Below are positions 1-8,049 of a stretch of 64,000 bases of DNA, one piece after another. How positions within the stretch are numbered: position 1 is the stretch's first letter; each line of letters opens with the position of its first letter. The DNA is from Paracoccaceae bacterium. Its GTDB lineage: Bacteria; Pseudomonadota; Alphaproteobacteria; Rhodobacterales; Rhodobacteraceae. The translations under genes were made by a program, and so were the position numbers. Location: NCBI GenBank assembly GCA_016778765.1, contig JADHOV010000007.1, forward strand, positions 1-64,000, given 5' to 3'. Below the pieces are notes generated by a model. The model saw only the letters and a program-made list of their open reading frames with translations. It did no database searches and had not been told where the DNA came from.

Positions 1-57
1 ACCTGCGAAGCCGAATAGGGCAGTCATGGCAGCCATAAGCATTGCAGTCTTAATCAT
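1..57 (-). CDS. N-terminus of an exported protein (partial)
   Basis: Only the first 19 codons lie in the window; the gene continues leftwards. The peptide starts MIKTAMLMAAMTALFGFAG: one positive residue followed by a hydrophobic core, as in a Sec signal peptide. An AAGG motif sits about 7 bases before the ATG, which supports the start. The product probably leaves the cytoplasm. Nothing more can be said about its function. Confidence 0.55.
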   Translation of the reverse strand, partial: MIKTAMLMAAMTALFGFAG

Positions 58-299
58 AACAGAACCTTTGTTTCGTTAGCATTATAAGCAGATATGTGTT
101 GGGCCGAAGCATTCAATAACTGATCTTGAATTTAAGTGACGCTTTAGCCCATCGCACTAATGCCTAATATCCCTGCTTGTTCGAGATAACACCTTTGACC
201 TGAACTACGTGACGGTAGTGATGGTGCCGCTATGATGACAATACTACTCAATAATCTGGTGCCAGACATTCGAAGGGCTTAGGCTCAGAATACTGTCCA

Positions 300-1162
300 T
301 CATTCAATTGAAATAATAATAACACCGATCCCAACAAAGCTGGCCCACCAAAGATTATAGAAAAACTTCTTTTCTTTCAGAACAATCGTGGCAACCACCA
401 CAGCTAGAGGAATTGAAACCTGTCTAATAGCACTCACAGCCGCTGCCTCTGACCCCACCTTAAAGGCCCAGAGTATCAAATAGTAGGAAACGTAAGACGA
501 CACACCTGCTAAAATAATTCGCCGTGGTGCATGAGCAAAATTGGTTTTGAGCAAAGATATTGAGTTCGCCATATTTCGGCTTTCAGAAAGGCCCAATCCG
601 AACAATCCCAAAGCGACAATAATATAGACGTAAAACAAAAATACCGAGGGTGATATTACCGACATAGCGTTAGCATCGGCCACTGTATAGGCTGCTGAGC
701 CCAGCATAGCCAAGAGTGCTAAGTACAAGCTTTTCTTGTCGCCAGTCACTCCCCTCGCAGGTTTTTGAAGCATAATTACTCCAATTAATACCAAGCCAAT
801 CCCCAAGAGAACTTTAAGCTCATAAGACTGATCAAAGGCTAGCCAGTTTACAAACACGATAGCCAACGGCGATTAACGGATAATGGATAATAAACCGAGA
901 GGCTCCCCCGCTCTAATGCTTTTAAAGTTCCATAGTAATAGATGATTAAGCCAAGTGAAGAAGCCACAACATAAGGCCAATAAGATACTGGTAATCTCAA
1001 ATCCTCATTAAATATTAAAACATGAACAATAGAGATAAAAATCCAAATTGAGCATATACTGGCATAGGCCGAAATAGGATGCCTTGAGCCTTTCAGAAAA
1101 ATATCCCGGAACGGATGTATAGCAGCCGCCAAAAGTACGAATGCTAAACCGTATGAATTTAT
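300..1162 (-). pseudogene. Decayed DMT-superfamily (EamA) transporter
   Basis: Two overlapping reading frames together give about 287 residues of hydrophobic protein, the usual EamA length with about ten membrane helices. The N-terminal part (1162-875) runs to LSVYYP and the C-terminal part resumes at LAIVFVNW. At the join one base is missing, and the C-terminal frame also has a TAA stop just before LAIV. The natural start overlaps the stop of the upstream phosphoesterase gene and now reads ATA in the context CTATAA; a G there would restore the common ATGA overlap. So start codon, frame and coding continuity are all damaged. EamA proteins export or import small metabolites; the substrate is unknown. 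It was the second gene of a unit with the phosphoesterase. Confidence 0.8.
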
Positions 1163-1950
1163 AGCAACGTTTGATGTAGCGGATTACGCTGTAGGAAGGT
1201 GTTAAAATGCACAACTAATTGGTCTGTCGTCACGTGTACCACGCTATAAGCAGGAGGTTCATCGCAGAACTCACCATCTACGCTCTCTGGAATCATCGGA
1301 ATTTGATGATTCAAACTCGGTGGGCTAGTAAAAGGGATACCCTTCCAATTGACAGACGTCATTCGATGGACGTGGCCAAAAAAAACATGCCTCAAGTTTT
1401 TCGCATATTTTAGAACAAGCGCAAACTTTTCACTGTCTATAAGACTAATCTCATCAACATAACTAACACCAATCTCAAAGGGTGGATGATGCATAAAGAT
1501 AAATACCGGCTCGTGCTCTGCGGCAATCAACTGCTCTTTCAACCATTCTAAGCGAGCATCACAAAGTTGGCCTTCGTGTTCATCAGCCCCCTCTTTACTC
1601 GTATCCAAAAAAATAAAAGTTCCAGCAGAGCACTGATATTTGAACTGTATAAAGCCCATTGGATCTTGGTGATAATTATCAAATATTCTCAGGAAAACAT
1701 CACGGTCATCGTGGTTTCCCATCATCAAAAAGTAAGGCAGTGGAAATGCGCCTAGCATATCTTTTAACAATTGGTATGCCCCGGGCTCTGCAAACTCTGT
1801 TAGATCGCCAGAAATAACGCAAAACTCAGCATCGCTGTGCCATTGCAAAATATCATCAAGGCAAGAACGAAGTCTCTGCGAAGGCACGCAACCATTTAAC
1901 TCGCCACCACCTGCAACAAGATGGACATCACTTAACTGGACGAATTTCAT
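1159..1950 (-). CDS. Calcineurin-like metallophosphoesterase, CpdA-type
   Basis: A 263-residue cytoplasmic phosphodiesterase. All metal-binding blocks of the calcineurin-like family are present in order: SDVH near residue 8, SGDLTE near 48, GNHDD near 78, a HHPPF block near 155 and GHVH near 195. This architecture is that of class III cyclic-nucleotide phosphodiesterases (CpdA/GpdQ group), which use two metal ions to split phosphodiesters; the true substrate cannot be read from the sequence. The ATG at 1950 is preceded by GGAGGAAA, so I prefer it to the GTG one codon upstream. It is divergent from the UPF0149 remnant and was followed by the EamA gene, whose start overlapped its stop. Confidence 0.8.
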   Translation of the reverse strand: MKFVQLSDVHLVAGGGELNGCVPSQRLRSCLDDILQWHSDAEFCVISGDLTEFAEPGAYQLLKDMLGAFPLPYFLMMGNHDDRDVFLRIFDNYHQDPMGFIQFKYQCSAGTFIFLDTSKEGADEHEGQLCDARLEWLKEQLIAAEHEPVFIFMHHPPFEIGVSYVDEISLIDSEKFALVLKYAKNLRHVFFGHVHRMTSVNWKGIPFTSPPSLNHQIPMIPESVDGEFCDEPPAYSVVHVTTDQLVVHFNTFLQRNPLHQTLL

Positions 1951-2036
1951 CACTTTCCTCCATGAGCTACACGCCTATTTTCTCTTACCTTAATAAAGCT
2001 TGGCTCTGCATCACAAATCAATATTAGACTTGCCTT

Positions 2037-2553
2037 ATGACGGAAAGCGCAAACCCAAACGAACTAAACCAGTATTTGTCTTCTGACGAAAGCCCAGAGG
2101 ATTCTATGATGCTTTCTGATCTTGATGGTCTGCTTCACGGTGTGATTTGTTCTCCCTCTTCAATCTCATCTGATGTGTGGATGGCAGCAGGGCTTGGCGT
2201 TGAGCCAAAAGAGTTACCTGATTGGGTCGTGAGTACCCTTACTGATCTCTATATGGAGATCGCTCAAGGTCTTGCTCATGATCCGATGATGGTTGTCGAG
2301 CCAATATTCTGGCAAGCCAAAGCAGGACATCTGTTGCGGTACTTGGTGTGAGGGTTTCATGAAGGCTGTCAGCCTAAATCCAAAAGAGTGGCTCAGGTTA
2401 AGTGAACGCGGCCCAGACGGACATCTAATGCCCCCTACCTTGCTTCATTTGATTTATAACAATTTAGGTTCGCATCCTCATCAACAAACCCAAACTTCTT
2501 ATCTTGTGCCTGATTATAACAATTGCCATCTTTGCAACCTCACCGCTCAGTGA
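2037..2553 (+). pseudogene. Frameshifted UPF0149 (YecA/YgfB-like) protein
   Basis: The first reading, from ATG 2037 to a TGA at 2351, carries the N-terminal UPF0149 pattern (SDLDGLLHGVICSP, then VEPIFWQAK). The rest of the family pattern, GTWCEGFMKAVSL and PKEWLRLSE, continues in another frame from about 2330 to a stop at 2553. The break lies around 2320-2335, inside one conserved block. The second part also lacks the expected family ending. The family is widespread but poorly understood. The damage fits the decay of neighbouring genes; a single sequencing error could produce the frameshift alone. Confidence 0.65.
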
Positions 2554-2648
2554 GTTTATCTTTTCAATCTCACTATACTTAATTGGCCGAAACGACCAAA
2601 ATACTGTAATGGACAACTAATACAGCAAAGCAATTCGTAGGAACAAAT

Positions 2649-3029
2649 ATGAATAATCATAGTGAAAAATTCTGCATCTCCAGAGCTAAGAACGCTACTT
2701 TTGAGAATGACCAGTTTAGAACTTGGCTATCTGCACGAGACTTAGGTTTAGCTACTGCCACAAATGGCGCTTTTGGTGCGCAAGTTACTAGGGCAAAGGA
2801 GTTGGGGCATTCTACTGGAAAGCACTATCACGAAATGACCTTCCAAATGATATATGTTTTAAATGGATGAGTTAAATTCTGGTATGAAAACGAAGGTGAG
2901 TTTCTGTTAGAAAAAGGTGATTTTGTTTATCATCCACCGACTGCAGCACACGACCTGCTTGATTATTCAGCAGACGTTGAATTGTTAGAGGTTTATTCGC
3001 CATCATCGCCCGAAACAATTGATGTCTGA
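2649..3029 (+). pseudogene. Cupin-domain protein interrupted by TGA
   Basis: The frame from ATG 2649 runs 126 codons to a stop at 3029 with one internal TGA at 2868-2870. Both sides are one small cupin: HYHEMTFQMIYVLNG before the stop and VKFWYENEGEFLLEKGDFVY after it, ending with a HPPTAAHDL block. A tryptophan (TGG) is the natural residue at the stop, so one G-to-A change explains the lesion. Cupins are beta-barrel, often metal-binding proteins; the His-rich HYHE motif is kept. A weak AGGA precedes the start. Function before decay is unknown. Confidence 0.75.
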
Positions 3030-3141
3030 TATTACCTAATGCCAACCTCAAGGCTTGTCCTGTTGAGGGAATGCGACAACTTGTGCGTTGTTTAGCTTAT
3101 TGATTGACTTATCTTTGTATCAGTCAAAAAGGAGATTAGAC

Positions 3142-3300
3142 ATGAAATTTATCACAACTTCGATTTTCGCTTTAATCCTAAGCACCCCAGCCGTCCTAGC
3201 TGACGGATGCAGCAATCACGGCAAAGACGTAACCATGTCTTGCGCTGTAGGACAGGTTTGGAACCCTGAAACCCAGCAATGCATGGATACAAACGCGTAG
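3142..3300 (+). CDS. Small secreted cysteine-containing protein
   Basis: A 52-residue product with a clear signal peptide (MKFITTSIFALILSTPAVLA, cut before DGCS). The mature part has only about 33 residues with three cysteines (DGCSNHG, MSCAVGQVW, QQCMD). The ATG at 3142 follows AAAAAGGAG by 7 bases, which decides this start over the longer frame beginning at 3088. Short periplasmic proteins of the form signal peptide - C - MSCA - GxxxDxxTxxC are common in Rhodobacteraceae, where the C-terminal part resembles chitin-binding peritrophin-like motifs. No function is established. It is the only intact small gene in this stretch. Confidence 0.65.
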   Translation: MKFITTSIFALILSTPAVLADGCSNHGKDVTMSCAVGQVWNPETQQCMDTNA

Positions 3301-3338
3301 AACCTACCTGAGGTGGGGTCATTTTCCACTGGAGGGTG

Positions 3339-3710
3339 TCAGGCGGCAAGTCTATTGTAGATCCGCTTCACCTTGGCAAGTTGCCATTTGCCTCTACCGC
3401 TGGGCGTGGGATCTCTTCAGCATTCAGAGCTTGAGCCATAGAGTTCATTGACATCCGCCCATCAGGGTTCAATCTGTCGAACAGGGGTTTGTGGTTCTCA
3501 GCTTTAGCGTTGGAGTATTGCTTCTTAGCTGTAGCTGCTTTGAGGCAATACTCTTTCGCAACAGTACGCGCAATACCTGTCCTCTAGCCTTTGCAGCAGC
3601 CGAAGCTCTCGTCGCCCCCCGTCAAAGATACGCGTGGCCTCATCCTGCGCAGTCCCACAGTTTCGCTGACTGGACAGGTCACGGAATTGTTCTGCTGCTC
3701 TCACTTGGTA
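3339..3710 (-). pseudogene. Remnant of a serine-recombinase-like gene
   Basis: Reading the minus strand, one frame gives NAKAENHKPLFDRLNPDGR and then MSMNSMAQALNAEEIP; the next residues, TPSGRGKWQLAKVKRIYNRL, follow in a different frame to a TGA at 3339. Together they match the C-terminal pattern of large serine recombinases and resolvase-like proteins (S..iA..LN..gi.TpsG.gkW....VkrI..RL). Further upstream the frame holds another stop, and the likely continuation (DEATRIFDGG) lies in yet another frame. No N-terminal catalytic domain is visible. I read it as the eroded end of a mobile-element recombinase; the family assignment rests on pattern recognition only. Confidence 0.45.
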
Positions 3711-4182
3711 TTTTCCCTAAGAGGAGAAACGATAGGGCATCACCAATACGGACAGCAGAATTCCGCGCAGCAGCGGCGAGGCCTGCGGGCGTGACGGCAG
3801 ACGCGGCGGGCGGCGGCGCGCATAAGCGCGCTGTTTGCCACGCCTGAATAAAGCGTTCAAAACAGGCTGACCTGCCCGGCTTTGAAATAGGGATAAATTG
3901 AGCGCCTTTTCAGATATTCACAAATGGCATCATAAGCGCTGCGTAAAAACTATTTCCCCTTTATCAAAAAGCCAATTTTGCGATTAATCTCAGAATGTCA
4001 GATCTAGATCAGATCGAAGCCGCAGTGCAGTGCGGCGCAACTGCAGCGCCGTCTCGTTTTCAGCCACAAAAAAGCCCTTTTTCTATGATCAGGGGGTTTG
4101 CATATCATTGCCTTAGTGCAGCGAAATATGACCGCAGTATTTTGACGTTACTAACAGTGTAGATGTTTTTGTAAAGAGTTTC
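3711..4182 (+). other. Gene-free spacer with a GC-rich patch
   Basis: No credible gene on either strand. Around 3770-3845 the sequence becomes very rich in GCG/GGC runs, unlike the AT-rich flanks, and looks like a scrap of foreign or formerly coding DNA. The rest up to 4182 is AT-rich and could hold the promoter of the following two genes, but I see no convincing -35/-10 pair. Confidence 0.4.
3931..3942 (+). repeat. 12-bp direct repeat, left copy
   Basis: CATAAGCGCTGC occurs here and again, in the same orientation, at 5455-5466. The two copies bracket the 4183-5390 gene pair. Flanking bases differ (GTAAAAAC versus TTAAATAA). It could be a trace of an insertion or attachment site; a 12-base match may also be chance. 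Confidence 0.3.
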
Positions 4183-4449
4183 ATGTCGTTAAAGAGTTTC
4201 AAAATCCTCCTAGTAACCTGTATGATGTTCACCAAGCCCGCACTGGCAGAAGAGGTAGATCAATGCCCTTTTGTTTTAGGAGAGAGCGTTGAAGCTGTAT
4301 CAAGATCGAAACTGCAAGAGTTTGAAAACAACTTTCCTATAAAGAAATCGCAGTTTGAACCCACCGCAAAATTTAAGGCGCGACAAGAGCGTTCTGTGAA
4401 AAACGCCATAATCGCTATTCAAGGTCGCGGAGCGTGCAATGTCAATTAG
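4183..4449 (+). CDS. Hypothetical exported protein
   Basis: An 88-residue protein with a signal peptide (residues about 1-22, ending KPALA before EEVDQ). The mature part has cysteines in DQCPF and GRGAC and a stretch reading FEPTAKFKAR, a loose motif (F..T..F..R) seen in assorted periplasmic proteins. No family recognised. No strong ribosome-binding site precedes the ATG. Its stop is 20 bases before the start of the next gene, so the two are probably co-transcribed. A truncated relic of a longer protein is also possible. Confidence 0.45.
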   Translation: MSLKSFKILLVTCMMFTKPALAEEVDQCPFVLGESVEAVSRSKLQEFENNFPIKKSQFEPTAKFKARQERSVKNAIIAIQGRGACNVN

Positions 4450-4469
4450 GCTCGGAGGTAAATGCAGCA

Positions 4470-5390
4470 ATGTCAAAATCGAAATTTGAGATAGCATTTG
4501 AAGGCCATCCCTTCGATGAAGGCGAGATCGATGTACGCGATCTTGCGCCTACCCTTCTGGCATTAGGAGATGTAGTTAAAGCTGCCAACACGGCACTGAA
4601 TGGCGACAGGGCAAATGCGCGTTTGAAAATGGCCACTACTGATGAGGGGTCTTTCGTCGTGGCGCTCACAATGGATGTTGGTTGGTTGACGGACATGCTA
4701 GATGCTGTCGATGCCCATAAACAAAGCTGGGATGGAGCCAATCAGGTTATGGATTTTATTATTAAGGGGACCACCATCATCGGCGGTGGAACCATTGGCT
4801 TAATCGCAGCAGTGAAAGCGTTGAAGTGCAAGCCTCCAGACAAAGTGAAACTGAAGTCAGATGGCACTGCCGAGATAACTACCAACCGGAACAACTTCTT
4901 GGTGGATGAACGGACCTTAAAACTGATGCAAGATTCTCCGACACGGGAAGCCATCGCGGATCTTGGAAAAAATGCTTCTCAAGTAGATGGTCTCAAATAT
5001 CTTCGAATTGGAGCCGATACCGAAGCGATCAAAGCTGTTCGCCTCACTAAGACTGATCTCACGTCTTTTAAAAAACCGCCAGAGGCCGATGAAACAAGCA
5101 CAGAAACAACACGCCGTGAAGCCTGGCTAAAGATCGTGACTATGCATTTTACTTTCGGTTATAAATGGCGTTTCTCCACTCGCGGTGATCGCCCTTTTTT
5201 GGCTGAAATGGAAGACTCACACTTTCAAAATGACGTCCAAAAGGGAAAGGTGACGCTCCACGCTAACGATACCATACGCTGTCAGCTCCGCGAAGAGCAA
5301 TCCATATACGCGTCCGGTTTAATAACAACCATTTACGTGGAAAAGGTTCTTGAGCACAGGCGAGGTGCCCGCCAGATGAATTTGCTTTGA
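4470..5390 (+). CDS. Uncharacterised protein with a central hydrophobic segment
   Basis: 306 residues, start chosen at ATG 4470 because GGAGG lies 11 bases upstream; a longer frame from 4434 lacks a site. Residues 1-75 form an alpha/beta region (SKFEIAFEGHPF, then DVRDLAPTLLALGDVV and DEGSFVVALTMD). Residues about 95-118 are glycine-rich and hydrophobic (FIIKGTTIIGGGTIGLIAAV), either a membrane segment or a hairpin. Residues about 220-290 form a second beta-rich part (HFTFGYKWRFS). The N-terminal pattern recalls scattered hypothetical proteins in Proteobacteria that begin with a F.I.F.G....E..I...DLA.....L motif; no function is known to me. It sits among mobile-element debris behind a small exported protein. 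Confidence 0.6.
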   Translation: MSKSKFEIAFEGHPFDEGEIDVRDLAPTLLALGDVVKAANTALNGDRANARLKMATTDEGSFVVALTMDVGWLTDMLDAVDAHKQSWDGANQVMDFIIKGTTIIGGGTIGLIAAVKALKCKPPDKVKLKSDGTAEITTNRNNFLVDERTLKLMQDSPTREAIADLGKNASQVDGLKYLRIGADTEAIKAVRLTKTDLTSFKKPPEADETSTETTRREAWLKIVTMHFTFGYKWRFSTRGDRPFLAEMEDSHFQNDVQKGKVTLHANDTIRCQLREEQSIYASGLITTIYVEKVLEHRRGARQMNLL

Positions 5391-5454
5391 GCACTAGAGC
5401 TTCGTTTTGATAAGTTTACTACAAAAAACAAACTGAGCTGGATAATCCAAGCGC

Positions 5455-5466
5455 CATAAGCGCTGC
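5455..5466 (+). repeat. 12-bp direct repeat, right copy
   Basis: Second copy of CATAAGCGCTGC (first at 3931-3942), 65 bases after the stop of the 306-residue protein gene and about 95 bases before the phage-derived fragment. See the left copy for interpretation. Confidence 0.3.
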
Positions 5467-5559
5467 TTAAATAATCTTCATTACAATAGCTCAGAAAAAA
5501 CCTTTGGTTGAAAAGACCAAGGTTCACTCAAGTTGTTACAATTTCAAAAAGGAGGCCTC

Positions 5560-5814
5560 ATGGTTGATTTTGTAAAGCTCGTGCTTGAGTTGGATACATC
5601 AGATCTTGAGCAGAGCGAGGTGAAGCTTAAAAACTTGACCGTAGCCGGTGATAAGGCCGAAAAAAGCGCGAAAAAACTTGGCTCATCGGCAAAAGCCAGC
5701 GCTGCGCAGTTAAAACAAGCGACCAAACAAGTCGAAAAATTCGGCTATGGCCTTAAGATCAACGGCGGGCATACCGCCAACCTTACCGCGCAGCTCATAG
5801 CAGGCGGCAGATAG
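5560..5814 (+). pseudogene. Phage tail tape-measure protein, N-terminal fragment
   Basis: An excellent ribosome-binding site (AAAAAGGAGG, ending 5 bases before ATG 5560) leads into MVDFVKLVLELDTSDLEQS followed by a Lys/Ala-rich helical stretch (KAEKSAKKLGSSAKAS). This is the typical opening of tape-measure proteins (V.L.LD...L......L......A....K.L), which normally run many hundreds of residues. Here the frame stops after 84 residues at 5814, and no continuation is seen in any frame. It is most likely the stump of a deleted prophage tail module. No other structural phage gene remains nearby. Confidence 0.5.
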
Positions 5815-6035
5815 CACGCAATAAATACAAAAACACCCAAGAACGGGCTTAAAACAACCCGCTCCCACGCTTTGATCCATATCGATTGTTTTGGATCAAC
5901 CCAAAATATCCCGGCGCGGATCATCCCATAATGACGGGCATTGCAATTCTTTACGGCGCAAAGCGGATCTCCGCCAAATCGCTCTTGTAAGCGCCGGCAA
6001 TCACCCGCATCCTCGCGATATAAAGCGGAGGACAT

Positions 6036-7064
6036 ATGCGAAGTTCAAAAACAATCCACGTCATCTCGGCGCATGCAGAAGGCGAAGTTGGAGATGTGAT
6101 CGTTGGGGGCGTTGCGCCGCCGCCGGGCGCCACGATCTGGGAGCAACGAAACTGGATCGCCAAAGAGGAGACGCTGCGTCAATTTATGCTGAACGAGCCA
6201 CGTGGCGGCGTATTTCGCCACGTCAATCTTTTGGTCCCTCCCAAAAGCCCGGATGCCGCCGCCGCTTTCATCATCATGGAGCCCGAAGATACCCCGCCGA
6301 TGTCCGGCTCAAACTCGATCTGCGTGGCAACTGTTTTGCTCGATGGCGGCCTTCTTCCGATGCAAGAGCCGATCACCGAATTTAGCCTTGAGGCCCCCGG
6401 AGGGCTGGTGCAGATTAAAGCCCATTGCAAGAACGGCAAGGCTGAACGGATATTTGTTCAAAACCTTCCCAGTTTCGCCCAACAAATTGCCGCGCCGCTT
6501 GAGGTTGCTGGACTCGGCACGCTGAGAGTCGACACAGCCTTTGGTGGCGATAGTTTTGTGATGGTGGATGCCGCCGCTTTAGGATTTCAAATTGCCCCGG
6601 ATGAAGCGGCCGATCTTGCCAAATTAGGTCGCAAAATAACCGACGCGGCCAACCAGCAATTGGGCTTTTCTCATCCCACCAATGCCGATTGGAAGCATTT
6701 TTCGTTTTGCCAATTCGCAAGCCCATTGGAAGAAGATAAAGAGGAGCTGCGGATGAAATCTGCTGTGGCCATTCAACCGGGAAAGATTGATCGCTCGCCA
6801 ACCGGCACTGCCCTCTCTGCGATGATGGCTGTTCTGCATAAAAAGGGCAAAATGCGCCTCGCCCAAACGCTTACCGCGCGCTCTATCATCGGATCAGAGT
6901 TTTCCGGACGCATCGTGGGTCTGTCTGACTTAAATGGCACCGCGGCCATTCTACCTGAAATAAGCGGCCGTGGTTGGATCACTGGCATTCACCAGCATAT
7001 GCTGGATCCGGATGACCCATGGCCACAGGGCTACCGCCTATCCGATACATGGGGCGCAAATTAA
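6036..7064 (+). CDS. Proline-racemase-family protein with Ser/Thr active site
   Basis: 342 residues, full family length, with a strong site (GGAGG, 3 bases before the ATG). Proline racemases, 4-hydroxyproline 2-epimerases and trans-3-hydroxy-L-proline dehydratases share this fold and use two opposed catalytic residues. The first block here is MSGSNS (Ser90 where racemases have Cys in MCGHG) and the second is DRSPTGTA (Thr256 where racemases have Cys in DRSPCGTG). GGDSF near 170 and the closing RGWITG block are intact. A Thr at the second site is known in trans-3-hydroxyproline dehydratases, and Ser at the first site in some epimerase-like subgroups; both together are unusual. Racemization by a two-thiol mechanism is therefore unlikely; a dehydratase or another hydroxyproline-related step is the best guess. 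It stands alone beside prophage debris. Confidence 0.8.
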   Translation: MRSSKTIHVISAHAEGEVGDVIVGGVAPPPGATIWEQRNWIAKEETLRQFMLNEPRGGVFRHVNLLVPPKSPDAAAAFIIMEPEDTPPMSGSNSICVATVLLDGGLLPMQEPITEFSLEAPGGLVQIKAHCKNGKAERIFVQNLPSFAQQIAAPLEVAGLGTLRVDTAFGGDSFVMVDAAALGFQIAPDEAADLAKLGRKITDAANQQLGFSHPTNADWKHFSFCQFASPLEEDKEELRMKSAVAIQPGKIDRSPTGTALSAMMAVLHKKGKMRLAQTLTARSIIGSEFSGRIVGLSDLNGTAAILPEISGRGWITGIHQHMLDPDDPWPQGYRLSDTWGAN

Positions 7065-7461
7065 CATATGACGGCAGAGCACTCTTTTTATGGGCAACCT
7101 CAGCGTTTTCCGCCCAGGATTTAGAGTAAAGATCCGTTTTTTTGAAATTGGCTTTGCAAAATTCAGATAAAAAACCTCTTTGAGCCAACTTACCATACAC
7201 TGAAAATTATTTTTCCTGACACAGGCCCGATTTCTTGACCTCAAATCAAATCCTACATGATGAGAAGACGCGCCAGCAAGCATAAGCAGGCCAAAATTTA
7301 AAAACAAATTTTGAAAATGATAAAAAACACCCTGACGCAAGAATGCCTCACTTTTAACATTTTTCCATGCCCATAGTGTTCCTGCACAGCGAAAAACTGA
7401 AACAGCGTCTGTCTCAGTCACGGCTGAGCATATGGTTAATTAGTTAAGTGGAGAGATTTTT
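7065..7461. other. Intergenic region without a recognisable gene
   Basis: About 400 AT-rich bases. Open frames on the minus strand here show no family pattern, no ribosome-binding site and unusual composition. A GGAGAG sits 8 bases before the ATG at 7462. I see no tRNA, terminator or convincing repeat. Confidence 0.4.
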
Positions 7462-7938
7462 ATGAAGAAAGTCATGTTGGGGATCGTTGCTTATACGATT
7501 TTTGGGACGATGGCCGTGGCGCAATCTCCGGGAAGAGATCTAGCGGCGCTTGCCTTTGCCAGCGAGGATAGCAATGAGGACGGGTTTGTCAGTCTGGGCG
7601 AACATCAAGAACAGGCTATAAACATATTTCTGTCAATGGATGCCAATGATGACGGACTGCTCAGCTGGAGAGAATTTTCTTTTTAGGGATTTGGAATGGA
7701 ACTTATTGCGGATGACTCGCATCGTTCACAGGCTTATGAAACTGCAAGAAAAGTTGTGTTTGACCTTTGGGATCGCTCAGATGACTGGAAGCTTACCCAA
7801 AAAGAGCAGCTGCGTGGCATAACCGCAGATTTTTTTCAGGCCGATGAAGATCGCGATGGACGATTATCAAAGGATGAGATGCTGAAACACTCGATTATCA
7901 ATGTCACGTTACGCTCAGCGCTCAGGTTGGACCAATAA
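7462..7938 (+). pseudogene. Exported EF-hand protein interrupted by TAG
   Basis: One frame of 159 codons from ATG 7462 to the stop at 7938, broken only by TAG at 7684-7686. The first half has a signal peptide (about 20 residues, ending AVA) and two EF-hand loops (DSNEDGFVSLGE and DANDDGLLSWRE). After the stop the same frame gives GFGMELIADD, a degenerate loop (DRSDDWKLTQKE) and another canonical one (DEDRDGRLSKDE). The spacing is that of a four-EF-hand periplasmic calcium protein, with Trp (TGG) expected where TAG stands. A shortened two-loop protein of 74 residues could still be made. The second ATG at 7696 lacks a signal sequence and a good binding site. Confidence 0.75.
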
Positions 7939-8049
7939 AAAACGCGCACATCTGCCGCAGTTCAAGCGGGCAAGCCGCAGACTATTGCAAATCTTTGGGC
8001 AACGGAGTGCAACGCATTTAACGAGTTTATGCTGCTCGCCCGATATGGT

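Noticed and set aside
2649-3029. TGA in the cupin gene read as selenocysteine
   Set aside because: The natural residue there is Trp, no SECIS-like hairpin is obvious after it, and neighbouring genes have TAG and TAA stops of the same kind.
5745-6035. 96-codon minus-strand frame antisense to the phage fragment and the racemase leader
   Set aside because: No start signal and no recognisable motif; overlaps the better supported plus-strand features.
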